DNA of 64,000 nt from Patiria pectinifera. Lineage: Eukaryota; Echinodermata; Asteroidea; Valvatida; Asterinidae. Where the stretch lies: NCBI GenBank assembly GCA_029964075.1, contig CM057149.1, positions 30,084,197-30,148,196 on the forward strand, read 5' to 3'. The position numbers and the translations under genes are program-made. The first letter of the stretch is position 1, and the number at the start of each line of letters is the position of its first letter. The notes beneath the pieces were generated by a model. It did no database searches. It was given only the letters and a program-made list of their open reading frames with translations, and was not told the origin of the DNA. Positions 11,697 to 24,900 of this stretch are shown here, in pieces.

Positions 11697-12190
11697 AGGT
11701 ACAATAATTGCAAACATCAGAAAACAAAACTGCCAAATTAATATTTACATGTATCATACTGCAGTTGTCAGTGAATGATAGTCTCAAGCGTCCTGTAAAA
11801 TCATGGCACCTGCTGTGCTGTCATTTTCAAGAAAAGTGGAATTTTGTATAAATTTCAAACGATGGTTGGATTACTTCTTTTCAAACACTGCTTCCAATTT
11901 ACCAAATTAAGTTAGCTCTCCACATTTGGTTTGCAGATGCAAACCAGCTATTCTGGTTCACTGACCTGCCAATTCCCCGCCGTCTACATGTAGCTACGTT
12001 TATTTGAAGTGGGGTCAGGAAACCAGACTACAAGAACAGCATTTTTTTTTTTTCCTGCATCAACGAACACAAAACTTTAAACAGGTCAGTGTTAAACAAT
12101 AATTTGCTACAATGTACACATGCCTAAAATTCTAGTCCCAGAATCCATCCAATTCTGAAAATTACAGAAAATGCATAATGATTACCAAAG
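11697..12190 (+). mobile_element. TTAA-target MITE, copy 2 (old)
   Basis: A diverged relative of the element at 10415-10957, in the same order: TTGCAAACATCAGAAAA, then AAAATCATGGCACCTGCTG, then TGTCATTTTCAAGAAAAGTG, then a TCTGGTTCACTGACC/GGTCAGGAAACCAGACTA pair. The ends are degraded and the first palindrome has lost its symmetry, so it is older than the copies at 25603 and 27111. Confidence 0.75.
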
Positions 12191-12624
12191 GTACACAGGA
12201 TCATTTGCTTTTTGTGAATTTTTGTGTTTGAAGCAACAAAATAGCTCAATTTCTTAAGAAGGGTGCATTTTTAACTCGTTAAAGTTTGAGCTCAGAAAAT
12301 GTATGCAAAGTTTTTTGGGTCTTGTAACTAGATTCCGTTGCTAATGCACGTAAAAAAATGTGCCCATGGGCACATTTTCTTAAACCATCTGCAATGAGTG
12401 TTTTCCTCCAAATGATACCATTGCAGGCTGACTAACTCAGGGTATTTAATACTAGGCCTATCTTCACTTTTAGCAAGGATTCTCTCTTTGAATGATACCA
12501 ACTGGTACATGTACATTTCTGGGTAAATGTTCCTTATGTACATAAAAAGTACATACTTTTTTATAAAGATGAGTTGTCTTTAAATACAAACCTCCTTGAA
12601 TTTGATCAGTGCTGATTGCGACAT

Positions 12625-12898
12625 GGTCCTTATTCACGAGTCGGCCAAATTGAATTGAAAGTTAGGTAAAATCTTAATTTTTGGAACTTGGGAAGAGAAA
12701 TGAAAGTAACTTAATTAAAAATGTGTAAATAATTAAACATTCCCTAATGATTAAAGCCATACATGCCATATTAAAAAAAAATGACAGTAAAATAAGGCTG
12801 CATTGTGTCTGCATAAATAGTCATCCCATTCAACAGTTAGCAATTAATGAAATACATTCAGGGAACTGGACAAATATGGCCAACTCGTGAATAAGGCC
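12625..12898 (+). mobile_element. MITE at the end of GBA copy A (GGCCTTATTCACGAG family, copy 1)
   Basis: 274 bp bounded by GGTCCTTATTCACGAGTCGG and CCAACTCGTGAATAAGGCC, an imperfect inverted pair. The family is repeated at 46511-46806 (inverted) and 50438-50678. All share the internal block ATTTTTGGAACTTG followed by AGAAATGAAAG. It starts 16 bases beyond the stop codon of GBA copy A, so it probably forms most of that gene's 3' UTR. Confidence 0.82.
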
Positions 12899-12913
12899 TG
12901 TTTTGTTTTAAAG

Positions 12914-15900
12914 TCAACCCAAAGAAAAGATTGCACTGATCCAAGCCATGACCAGCACCCATGCCAACCCACTCCTCACTCTCCTGCCTCTTGAAGACTC
13001 TGTGGAGGATTCTGTGGGATCAGCCATCTTCCACAAGTAGGTTTTGATGGTGCGCGCCGGAACCGATGAGTTAAAGTAGCCGTCTTGGGTGGCTTCACGC
13101 ATGCTGAATGGTACCTCACTATCTCCCCTGATAAAAAAGAAGTATCGGTATACATGGTGGATAAAAAAAAAACCCGAAACGGAATATTATTGCTAATTGG
13201 AACAGAAGTAGGGCATTTTTGAATCGAAAGGAGATAGGCCTACCCTCTGTTAGGGGTTGAATCTCCTCTTTAAAATGACACCCTGATCATGTCCTTACAT
13301 TCACAGTTGACTGAGCAGTGACCAATTTTATGAGAGGGTCTATTTAGAGAATTGTGCCAGGACTACCCAGCTAAGTCCAACAGAGTCCAACCGGAGATCC
13401 TGTTCAATCCATCAGTCCACTGTGCCTTATTTTCAGTTGTCTGCTGAATCCAACGGTGTCCAACTTGGCATTATAATGCGGTTCAGTTGCCTGCTGAATC
13501 CAACATTTTGCATCAAGAATGTACACTTGTAAGGGGTTTACTGCTCAATCTAACAGGCTCCATCGGGTAAATAATATCGTTAGATCCTGTTGGATTCAGC
13601 AGGATTACATGTACCGGTAGGGTTAAAAAAGTGTATCGTGTCTCATACCTGTTTAGGAGTACAGTTACCAGTGTGCCATCTGGACGTTTGAATGCAATCG
13701 AGTCCAGCTGGCTGGCATTATTAGCGGAGCTGTGCAGCCCAATACGCACTGATCCTGCCGGAACAAATTTACTGTGGACAAAAACATGCAGATTTGGCTG
13801 ATTCAAATATGTTCGTGTCAACGTTGATTGATAAACATCATTTAAATTGCAATTTAAATCAAATGATGAATTTATATTTAATCACTAATTTAAATATTAT
13901 TTTTTTTGTAAAAATCTTATTTTTGGCAAAATTAATTGATTGAGGGTCATCAGAACAACTGTGTGTATATACTTGTACAGAAAAAAAAATCCGTTTTGGT
14001 TTGGAATTTAAATCAGATTTGGAATTTGAAAACCCGATATCGGAGCAAGCATTAAATAAAAAAAACATTTCAGAGTTTAGACAGCACGAGCAGGTATGAG
14101 GAGTTTGATAAGATTTATGCCTTTTTATCCTTAAATATCGTTGTCTGCCGCTGGGCGGGGCAAACAAATACAATGTATGTATGGTCTAGGTTATATTAAA
14201 AATGCGGAGATTGGAAGGGTTAAAAAAATATTTGGTGGGCGGCTACATGCTCAGAATAAAAGCAATAACATCGTTGTCGGCCGCAGGGCGGGGCGAAAAA
14301 AAAATGTATGGTCCATGCAGGTTCTATTAGAAAATGCAGAGATCGGAAGAGTGAATAAAAAAAATTCGTGAGCTACATACTCAGAACTACATGTATCTTA
14401 TTGGTGGTAAATTTCGCCTTCATAGCATAACGATCTGCCCAGCTAGCTGTTGCACTGCGTGATACTATCGACAAATTCCCACGCTGTCCTTACTTGGCAA
14501 GGGGCCAAACTTGTTATCGTCCGCGCCCAGAAGATCCTCTCGTATTTTTATACGTCCCCCCTGTACTGTACGGGCTACCCTGTAGCGACGAGAAAGTTTG
14601 TCGGATACTTTTAGTGCCGATGAGCTCTTCGTGTGTGCACAGACCGTGACTGGCCTTTTGTTGTATAAGAACGCGTTCTGAACGCGATGCCGTGAGCACG
14701 CGTGCGAACGGGAGGTAGATGTAACAAAAGGCCCCGTTCCTAGCGTGCGCACGCGTTCAAACGGTTAATTTATTTATGACGCCTCGCCTTAATGCCGGGC
14801 CGCGGGCAGAGGGTGCCAGCACGGACTCGCGGTGCAACCGTATTGTCGGGCTCCCTGCTGCTTGGCCAGGATCACCCGTTGGCGGCCCCCTCCATTGAGG
14901 AAACCCCAAAGGAGACTCCAGGGGAGACTCCAGAGGGGACCCCAAAGGAGACTCCAGAGGAGACCCCAGACTAGGAGACCCCAAAGGAGACCCCAAAGGA
15001 AACCCCAGAGGAGACCCCAAAGGAGACCCCAGAGGGGACCCAAGAGGAGACCCCAAAGGAGAACCCAGAGGAGAACCCAGAGGAGAACCCAGAGGTGACC
15101 CCAGAGGAGACCCCAAAGGAGACCCCAGAGGAGACCCCAGAAGAGACCCCAGAGGAGACCCCAGAAGAGACCCCAGAGGAGAACCCAGAGGTTACCCCAG
15201 AGGAACCCCAAAGGAGACCCCAGAGGAGGCCCCAAAGGAGACCCCAGAGGTGACCCCGTGGGAGGCGTCGCCTTGTTCAGGGATGAACCAGGGTCCTCGG
15301 AGGGGGCAGTGTAACATCTGTGGCTTACTGGTAAAACCATCCCATAGCGTCCCAAAGGGCACCAGCATAGACTCACGGTGCAGCGGTAGCATCGGGACCA
15401 TATTGGATGACTCGGAGTTGGAATTTTCCAGAGTTTTGGGGAGCCAGCTAGCTACATGAAGGCCTACATGCTAGGTCCCATGGGGAATTCCCCCGCGCTG
15501 TACACGGCAGCGCAGATGCTCCGTTCCACTCAGAATGTTGTCGGGCTGTGCCTGTTGATGCAGCAAGGGCGAGGCTTCGTTTTGGGACGCTACGGGATGG
15601 TTTTACCAGTAAGCCCAGTGCAGAGTCCCACGGGGTATTGCCCCGCGCTGTGCACAGTGGTGCAACAGACGCTCTGTTTCATTTGGAATTCTGCCAAGTT
15701 GCACCTGTTGATGCAGAAGCGGTTGCCGGGCTTGATCGTCCGGAGACACCCCGCGTCTTCTGCACCAACACAAGTGCCAGGGCCAACAATGGGAACAGCC
15801 CCGTAACACACGCATTCATATGACGGACGCACTTTTCTTTTGGAACGGTTCCGTTCCGTGCACGTCCATGTGCCTGATGCGTGTTCCCCTGTGGGTCGGC

Positions 15901-18900
15901 TTCTCAGTGCACAAGTCAATGGAGCGAAGCCGTTGCATGGAGTTGCTCCGCGCGGTAATGGAGGGGAGCTGGCGCAGTTGCTCAGCACGGGATTCTATGG
16001 AGCAGATCCGGTGGAGCCGATGGAGTTGCGCTCGCATGGAGTCGATGGAGCAGAGCCGATGGTGTTGATCTGCACATGAGTCAATGGAGCGGAGCCGGTG
16101 GGGTTGCTCCGCACAGGAGTAAGAGGAGCAGGGCTGGCGCAGTTGCTCCGCATGGGAGTCTATGGAGCAGAGTCGGTGGAGCCAACAGAGCTGCTCCGCA
16201 CGGGAACCTATGGAGCAGGTGCAGTTGCTCTGCACACGAGTCAATAGAGGAAACCCCAAAGGAGAAACCCAGAGGAGACTCCAGAGGGGACCCCAAAAGA
16301 TACCTCAGAGGAGATCCCAAAAGGAGAACCTAGAGGAAACACCAGAGGTAACCCCAGCGGAGGCGCCGCCTTGTTCAGGGACTAACAAGGGTCCTTGGAA
16401 GGGGCGGTGTAACGTTGGTGCCGGACCCCCGGCAGAGGGCGCCAGCACAGACTCATGGAGCAACCATAGGGCTGGGACCCCTGCTGCTTGGCCAGTGAGA
16501 CCTGTTGCCGGTTTGCGCAGACTCAGTACTGTGACGTTTACGTGTCTTTGTTGTGAGTTGTATAAAAAGAGAGCCTCGTGTAAGAAAGTTGAAATAACAA
16601 ATGACCTCGAGCCCCGAAACCCTGAAGAATAGTGTCTGTGGTTTCCTTCGTCTGGCATGTGACAACCCAGGATTCAGTATTAATAGTCTTATTCCTAACA
16701 TTTCTCCATAAAAATTTAGATTGAGATTTATACATGTACATAGTGACAGTGCAAGGCCTGATTCCTGTTCTCCACCTTGTATGAAGGACCATCAGTCAAG
16801 GTTTTGTGCGTGGTTTTTCACTGTCTCCTTGAAAAGTGTAATACTAATATCCACTGACACTGACTGAGCTGAAACGATTAGGTTTTGAACATTTTCTTTG
16901 CATTTAACCGTTATTAAATTATTATTATTATTGGAAACAAACAAAATGCACAAAAATGCCTTCTATTGATGGATTTAGCAGATATTTGTTCTACTGAAGT
17001 TGTACCTGAAATGGCCCATGTGGTAGAACATAGGCTGTTTGTAGAATGCGTCATTCTCAGCATCCACTATGATGGGGCAGTCCACTTCATTCTTGGCCCA
17101 GTTGGGTCCACCTTGCATATTCAGAGCTATGTTCCAGTCGACCCAGCCAGATACAAAGTGGTTCAAGTCCTGATGGTCAAAATTACATTTCCTGTGTCTT
17201 GTTTATTCACTTACAATTGAATGAATATGGCTACATCGTACATGTACAAAATGTACCCACAATTTAGCCAGAAAATTAGACCAAATGACATCAACAGATT
17301 TGTTGCCCCTTTTCCTTAACCTACATGTAGTCATGGTAAAAGGGCTAGGAAATATGTCTGCAGACATAATGATCATGCGTCAGCCTTTTTGAATGTCTGA
17401 ACGGAGCTTACACATTTAAATGGTTCTTAAGATATTTGCTAAACATTTACAAAATTAAATGCAAATGCGTTACTTCAGTGCAAAGTGATTTCGTTGCTGC
17501 AATACGGTGAATGTCGGAAGGAAACTAGAGTTGTAATGACTTTACCTGGATGATGTCATAGCTGTAGGCCTCTCCTCGCTCCCAGCTTCCAAGGATAACG
17601 GGCTCAGCATTGGCCTGGTATCCGTCGCAAGCCTCGGTGGCCAATATAAACTGGTCTGGGTAATGTTCAATGATTTTATCCAGCTGGTCGTAGTCGGCCC
17701 CTGGCCAGTTATCCTGATACCAATGAAGTGCTATACCGGATGTGTACGCCCTAGTCTCTGTATCATTCAAAACCTGTAATTATGTAAAGTAAAAAAGCTA
17801 TCTGTGAGTCCTGTTATACCTTTCGTTAATTACATGTAAGATGTTTGGGGTTCTATCAAACATCTTTAAAACCTACATGTAACGGTACATGTACCGGTAC
17901 ATGTACCGTGTTATATTAGCTTGAGTGTTCATTCACTGTAACAGTTAAGATTTCAGTCTATATTTCTGCTTGCGGACAAGCTTACGGACAAGCTTACGGA
18001 CAAGCTTGCAGACAAGCTGGCCGACAAGCTGGCCGACAAGCTGGCCGACAAGCTGGCCGACAAGCTGGCCGACAAGCTGGCCGACAAGCTGGCCGACAAG
18101 CTGGCCGACAAGCTGGCCGACAAGCTGGCCGACAAGCTGGCCGACAAGCTGGCCGACAAGCTGGCCGACAAGCTGGCCGACAAGATTTCGGACAAGCTTG
18201 CAGCAACAAGCTTGCAGCAAGCTTGCAAGGTACCAAATATGCAAATTAGACAAGCTTGTCTGCAAGCTTTGCGGCAAGCTTGCAGTAGGCTTTCGGTGAC
18301 TGCAAGCTTGCAAGAAACCGATGATTATACAATGCTTGTTGCAAGCTTGCCTGCTAACCTGCGGCAAGCTAACCTGCTGCAAGCTAACCTGCAGCTAACC
18401 TGATTTACAAGCTAACCTGATTTACTTTTCCATTTTTACCAGGTGCATGCATGAAAAGCTTGCCGCAAGCTAAATTTTCTGTAAGGGCAGTCCCTACATG
18501 TATGTTCAGCGACCCCATTCATATGTAACCGTAACCCTAACCCTAGGGGAACACTGGGAACATAGGCAATAGGGACTGGGGAACATAGGGACTGGGGAAC
18601 TTACATGACATAGGCACTGGGGGGGGATACCGGTAGGGACTGGGGAACATCTTGTAACCTACCGTTTCAGTGTCTTCAAATATCCCAGGTAGGTTGTCGT
18701 CATGCGACATGAGCTTGATGTGTCCATAGCCGTTCTCATGCAGGGCAGGTCCCAGATCCATCTTGATGAAGTCCCTCATTATAGGTGGCTGCATGGCCAT
18801 GCACTGCCAACTGTAGAAGGGAACCAGACCGGCCGTGGGCTCGTTCTGTACAGTCAGGCCCCACATCGGTACATTTAGCTTGTCATAAGCTTTGAGAAAT

Positions 18901-21900
18901 CTGTTAAGATCATTTAAAAATGAAATGGAGTACTGTACGTTCACATACATTGTTCCAGCAGGCTCAAGTGATGAACAATATGAGTATTTTCATGTAAAAG
19001 GTAGACACAAAAATGCTCAAAGTGAACTTAAAACACAACCCTGTCTCACAAACTGTGTCAAAATGCATATTGGCGTAGGATGCGACTTCGGGGGCACTTC
19101 CCAGGATAACAAGCATACCTCTTTTCAATGTGTTCCAGCAGATGCACTTGCATGTTGATGATAGCAAACTCATCGCCACTGCATTAGGGGAATACATTTT
19201 GTACTTGTCTAAATCTAGTCTTGGTCTATGGGCTCTGTGTGCCAACAAAAGAAGGCGCGTTTTTACATACATGCATATGTACATCTCTTTTGAGAGCTCC
19301 GTGGATGGAACGCACAGCATGTGCGCATCGTACTGTACTGTACTTTTTTGCGCGCGAAGTACGCACAACTTCCTGAATGTGCAAAAGCTACAGCCATGCA
19401 CCCCGTCTCCGCTTGAGTGTCAGGCGTTGTCAGCGTGCGAATACATGTACGTCCAAATTTATATATATGAATTTAACTTGCGATGGTCTCCTGGACTTAT
19501 TCCTGCACCAATAAGTTTGGATCATTCGAAATATGCAGTGGATGGATCGGGAAGGTCAACTCTTCTTTTCTGGGCGTTGATGGGGTATTTGTGCACGGAG
19601 CCAGATAGGCTTACAGCAATTTGTAACCATGCCTCCTAAGGCTGGAAAGACCACATGGGTCTATGGGAAGTGGCTGCAGCCGCTTCTATTGGGGCGTGTG
19701 TAATTTGCTGCCACAACCGAGTCATTCAGACATGGCCTGTAACCAGGTACATTGTACATGTACATGTAAGGCATACAATTGCAAGGAGTCCCTCAGCCAT
19801 GAACTAATCTGCAAAATACCGGTAGGCCTACATACCTGATGAAATAGTTGGCCCATGTCTTGTAGTACTTTTGGCCAGGTTTACCGATCAGAAAGCCTTG
19901 ATTGAACCCATTGTGCATCATGCCGTTGGTCTTCATCCAGGCCGGGGCAGACCAAGGGCTGGCAAACAGACGGATGTCCCACTCACTCATGGCTTTGGCT
20001 CGCTTGATCACTGGGATCTTCAAGGCAAAGAAATTCAACAATTATCCTTCGTTTCTCGTGTCTGGCCATTCTTCATGTTATTACATTCAACAAGCATTCA
20101 ACAACAGTTTTATGTTCATGAGTGGTTTATTGACAGAGGTACATGTATGTCAAGTTTTCTCTCACATTGCAGCTTTTATACTGAATTAAACTTGGACCAA
20201 TCGCAGCCGAGCTTGTGAAGCCTGTGGAATCCAGCAGAAACTTACAGCTATCACAATTGGTCTTTTATTTATTGGTGCATTGTGAGTTTGCAACCAAATG
20301 TCCAACCAAAGTCCAGCCTGATGTGCGCAAGTTACGCATGACACACAAGTTTGGAACATGCAGTGTGGCATTAGGGAGGTGTTATTGCCCATAGAGGAAC
20401 CACAATTTTGCCACAAGTTGTGAATTTGGTTTGACTAAAGTTTGCTTCAGGGTTACCGTGCCCTTGAAAACAGCCCTACGGATTTTGAAATTTCCAGAGA
20501 GTCATTGATGCCATACGTGTATGTGACATTTACTGTGCTTTATTGGTCTTGCTGTTTGTACCTGTACATGTATGAAGTGTGGGAAGACATTACCTTCAAA
20601 TCCAAATCTTCAGATACCAGTGTAAAGTTGACAAGACCAAAGTCACCATCGTAATCATCGTAGCTGTATTCGGAAAGGGAGAAATCACAGCTGTGGATGG
20701 GCACACGACCCATGTTGTATTCAATGCCTGTGCAAATGAAACAAGATGCACATAAGACAATTGTCAGAGACACTATGGGTTACGTGAACAAGTACCCCCC
20801 CCCCCCCCCCCCCCCCCCCTGGTAAGTGAGAGTTAGGAAGAGTTTGGGAGACCAGTGGGAGAGACATTCAAACGCATTGCCGACTATGCCTGATGCTCAT
20901 GTGAAGACCCTATGGCTTTGTGCACATTCAGAATAAAATTAGACATGCATACTGGTACTTTGTGCTGTAGTAAATTCCCTCCTTTTCTTTTTAACGGTCC
21001 CAAGTATGCAACATGTATTTTGTAAATAAGACAGCTTGTTGCGTGCAGCAGATGCACTAAGTGTTTCTTTTATTCCACTTCGCTTCTTCTTTTCTATCCT
21101 TCTATTGTTAGCTACACAACCAAGAATGTGTTACGTACATTCTAAAGGGGGGTATTCGGTATTTCCTCATCGGCGATCACTCGTGAACTAGTATGGTCAT
21201 CTACCAAGCAGGCTTCAATTTGGGTCCCTGCGGACCTTTGAGTGGCTGATAAGTCTTATCTTTGAACCACATCTGCGGCCGCATACATTGTACATGTACA
21301 TATACACGGCAGGAAGTCCTGAGGTAACAGGATGTCTTTGGAGCTGGGTTCTTTTTTGTTCTTTTCTGAGAGACTGCTTTTCCTCCTGCTGTTGTGCCTG
21401 TTCAAAGTGTTCTATCCCTGCATACAGTAACTTCCTCCAGGAAAGTTGCTCCAGTGCAAGTGTCTCCGAAGTGTTGACATCAATGTAACATTTGTTGAGG
21501 CTAGCTTTCATGGTGTCCTTGAAGCGTTTCCTCTGTCCTCCTTGAACGGAGCCCCTCTCGAAGCTGACCAAAGAGCACTTGTTTTGGGAGGCGAAAGTCT
21601 GACACCCTGAGTACATGTATGTGGCCCGTCCATCTCAGTTGGTTACGGGTAACCATGCCTTTGATGCTCGTGCTGTTCGCTTCCTCCAGAACGCTGATGT
21701 TGGTGCATCTCTCTTTCTATTTTATGATACACATGTACCTCTCCAAAACCTTCAGATGGCGTCTGTACATAGTCCAGGTCTCCGAGCCATAGAGTAGTGT
21801 TGGGTGGACTCTATACTGCCTTGTAGACAAGGATCTCAGTTTTCGTACAGAGGTCTCATTCATCAAAGGCTGTTTTCCTCAGCCAACCGAAGGCACTGCC

Positions 21901-24900
21901 ATCAGACTGGAGGTGGTGTTGGATTTCCAGCATGTCTGCTTTCAATGAAAGGTGGCTTCCCAGGTATGAGAAATGCTCCACGTTGTCAAGGAGTTCTCTG
22001 TTGATTTGGATGGAAGGAGCATCAGGCACATCATTGGGAGCAGGTTGCTGGAAGATCTTGGTCTTCTTGAGATTGAGGCTCAGACCAAGCCTTTGGCATC
22101 CTTCTGTTCAGGATAGCCTAAAGCTTCTCCATGGAGGTGGCCATAACAGCATTGTCGTCTGCATACTGGAGTTCCATGAGGGAAGTTGTCACTGTTTTTC
22201 TCTTGGACTTTAGTCGGCTGAGATTGAACAGCTTTCCATCCATCTGGTGGACGATGTCGACTGTGCTGGGGAGCTTGTTCTTCACAAGATGGGTGAAAGC
22301 AGAACGATGACACATCCCTTCTTGACACCGGTCTTCTCCTCAAAGGCTTTGGTCTCACTGGCGTCCATCAGCCGTATTTTTCTTAGTTTACTGTTGACCT
22401 GTAGGCTTGGATACTGGTTTGGTGGTGTTCCGTTTTTACTTTACTTTTTTTTAGTTTAATATTTTTTTTTAGTTTAAAATTCTTCGAGCCTCTGCAGTAG
22501 CAGGCAAAATTTTTTCAAGCCTTGACAGAATTTCTTCAAGCCTCGACAGTTGCAGGCTAAATTAATTTTCTTGTCCTCACCAAAGTTTGGTAAGATTGTG
22601 TATTTGAGAACTCTTATCACAAATTTAAAGTGCTATTCGTGCATGAACCGGTACGTATGCGAATGCAGTTTGTCCACTGTGCTCTCAATAACTGTAAAAG
22701 TGCACCCTCTCCTGTTTGCGCAGCCATAGACTCTTTAGAGATTTAGGGGATTATCACTTGAAAAGAGATTTAGGGGATTATCACTTGAAAAGAGATTTAG
22801 GGGATTATCACTTGAAAACTTAATTGGTTCATCAGTTGCTTAAGTTTTTGATAGTCTGTTCCCAGCCTTGTGCACTGACGTGTTTACAATACTGTACCTT
22901 GAATGGAGAAGTAAGACCTGAGTAGGTGATCCTGAACCTTGCTTGATACGTTCAAGATGTTCATCGTCGCTGAGTCTGTGAAGGCTCCTCCGAACCCCAA
23001 GATGGTCTGATAGACTACAGAGGAATGCACCGTGAACAGTTCTGCACCCTCTGACATGTCTGAAATGAAACACAAGAGAACATTGATTAACTTCTACCAT
23101 GAAAAAAAATCATTGTTTTTTAAACTGATAAGAAATTTAAAGGATTGTTATTTATTTCATTTGGCAAAATGGAATATAAGAATATTTCAAAACATACTTG
23201 TATTGTGAGATAAGCTACTGAATTTGTTTTTCTTCGAATCCCTTTCAGTAAAGTAAGTTTGTTCAAATGGTTGCAGCTTTAAATTAATAAATTGATCAAT
23301 TAGTTAGCACAATTTTCTGCTACATACCGTAGTAACTATTTTGCTACACCCTCCTGCTGTTTAAACAGTCACACAGTAGTACCTGTAAGTACTACAGTTG
23401 CAGTACAGCTGTTTTATCGCTCACCAAGAGTCGAAGCATAGCTGTGTATCAAGTTGCTAAACACATCGTCCCAGCCAGTCAATCCTGCTTTTTTAAGCAT
23501 ACCGTGCATGTACACGTAGGCTGGGAATTCTTAACCTAGCTTGCTCGGTCACTTGATTGATTTTGACTGACCTCTGCCTCATCCGTGCGTCATGTATTGG
23601 GAGTCAGGTTGGCGTAGCAGTACTTTCCTCGCCTTCCACCACTGTGACCCGGGTTCGAATCCCGCCAGGGCCAATAAGTGGATTTTCAGTCCCTGCCTGA
23701 TTCTGTTGGTTTTCCCCAGAATATTCTTCTGGGCTTTTCCTCCCACGTCTAAAACTGTAACTTCTTCTCATTGTCTTCTCTCCACAGGTTTCTTCAGGCT
23801 TGTGAGCTACAGTGCCTAGGGCACTTTTTAAGGAATCCTTGGTTTCATTACTAGAAATGATTAATGATAATAATACATGTAATATCACAAGTCATCCAGT
23901 CTTAGTCAACTGACAAGCTATATAAAAGTACAGTCAAATGAATTGTGATCAAGGCATTCTTTTGTCGCTGTTCATCCCGTTACCATGGCTACATGTACAT
24001 GTACCTATGATTTGAATTGTGACTGACTTGGGATGCGACTTGAACATGACTCTCATATGATTTAATACTGTCTTGGAAACCCTTCTTTTTTTAACTCTTA
24101 CCTGCTGTGTTGTTATCCATGGCGAGGATCGTCTTTGTGAAGCGGTCACCATCTTTGCTGGAGCTGTACTCGATGACCTCATCTGGTTTCAATTCAGCAT
24201 GTCTCTCCACCGTGTCGCAGTAATTAGCAGAGCATTCGCATACAAACGAACTGTTGCCATCGAAATACTTTTTCTTGCAGGGTTTATCCTCTGCGTCTAC
24301 CAAAAAGAAATGAATACGTATAAAATAAGAACGGTATAATTTTGATATTCAAGTCAGAAAACGAGGTTTTGAAAAATAAAATCCCTGGATGAACTCAAAC
24401 CCCTTAAAGGTACATTGTATATTGCATCATTTGTAATTTGTGCATTTTGTTCGTTTGATTAGCAAAAAAAGTGCTCAAGGTCTAAAGAAGGGTGCTGAAC
24501 AACTAACCTGATGAAGTTTCTGCTCAGCTTCAGCTGTATATTTCGAGAAAAACAACATTCTAGGATCTCGATTCAAATCAAAAGTTGCTGAAACATGTTT
24601 TGAATTGGACCAGAATTCAGCGTCCTATACACGTTTTCACTTAGCCGATTGCAGCTACGCGATGTCATCACACACTGATCCGATGAATTATAGCAACCGC
24701 GCGCGCTTGTGCATCGTGCCAATGCTTGCGCGCGCTTTGCCGAATAACAAAACAGTAATTTGAATTTCCCACGGTGCATTTTAAGAAGCACCGTTGGAAA
24801 GGCCTTCTTTCGTTGATTTCTTCAAAATGACAGCTTGCCAGAAGGAATAATTTCACAGGGAGTTTAGTCCTTTTACTATCTTTCAACCAAGTATGTTTTT

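Noticed and set aside
14757-15376. Long overlapping open frames with PLGSPLGSP or ETPEETP repeats
   Set aside because: They come from a 12-bp minisatellite with period divisible by three, inside a GBA intron.
17945-18382. Open frames on both strands (QLVG, ASLS, WPTS repeats)
   Set aside because: Minisatellite by-products; all six frames are open and no domain is present.
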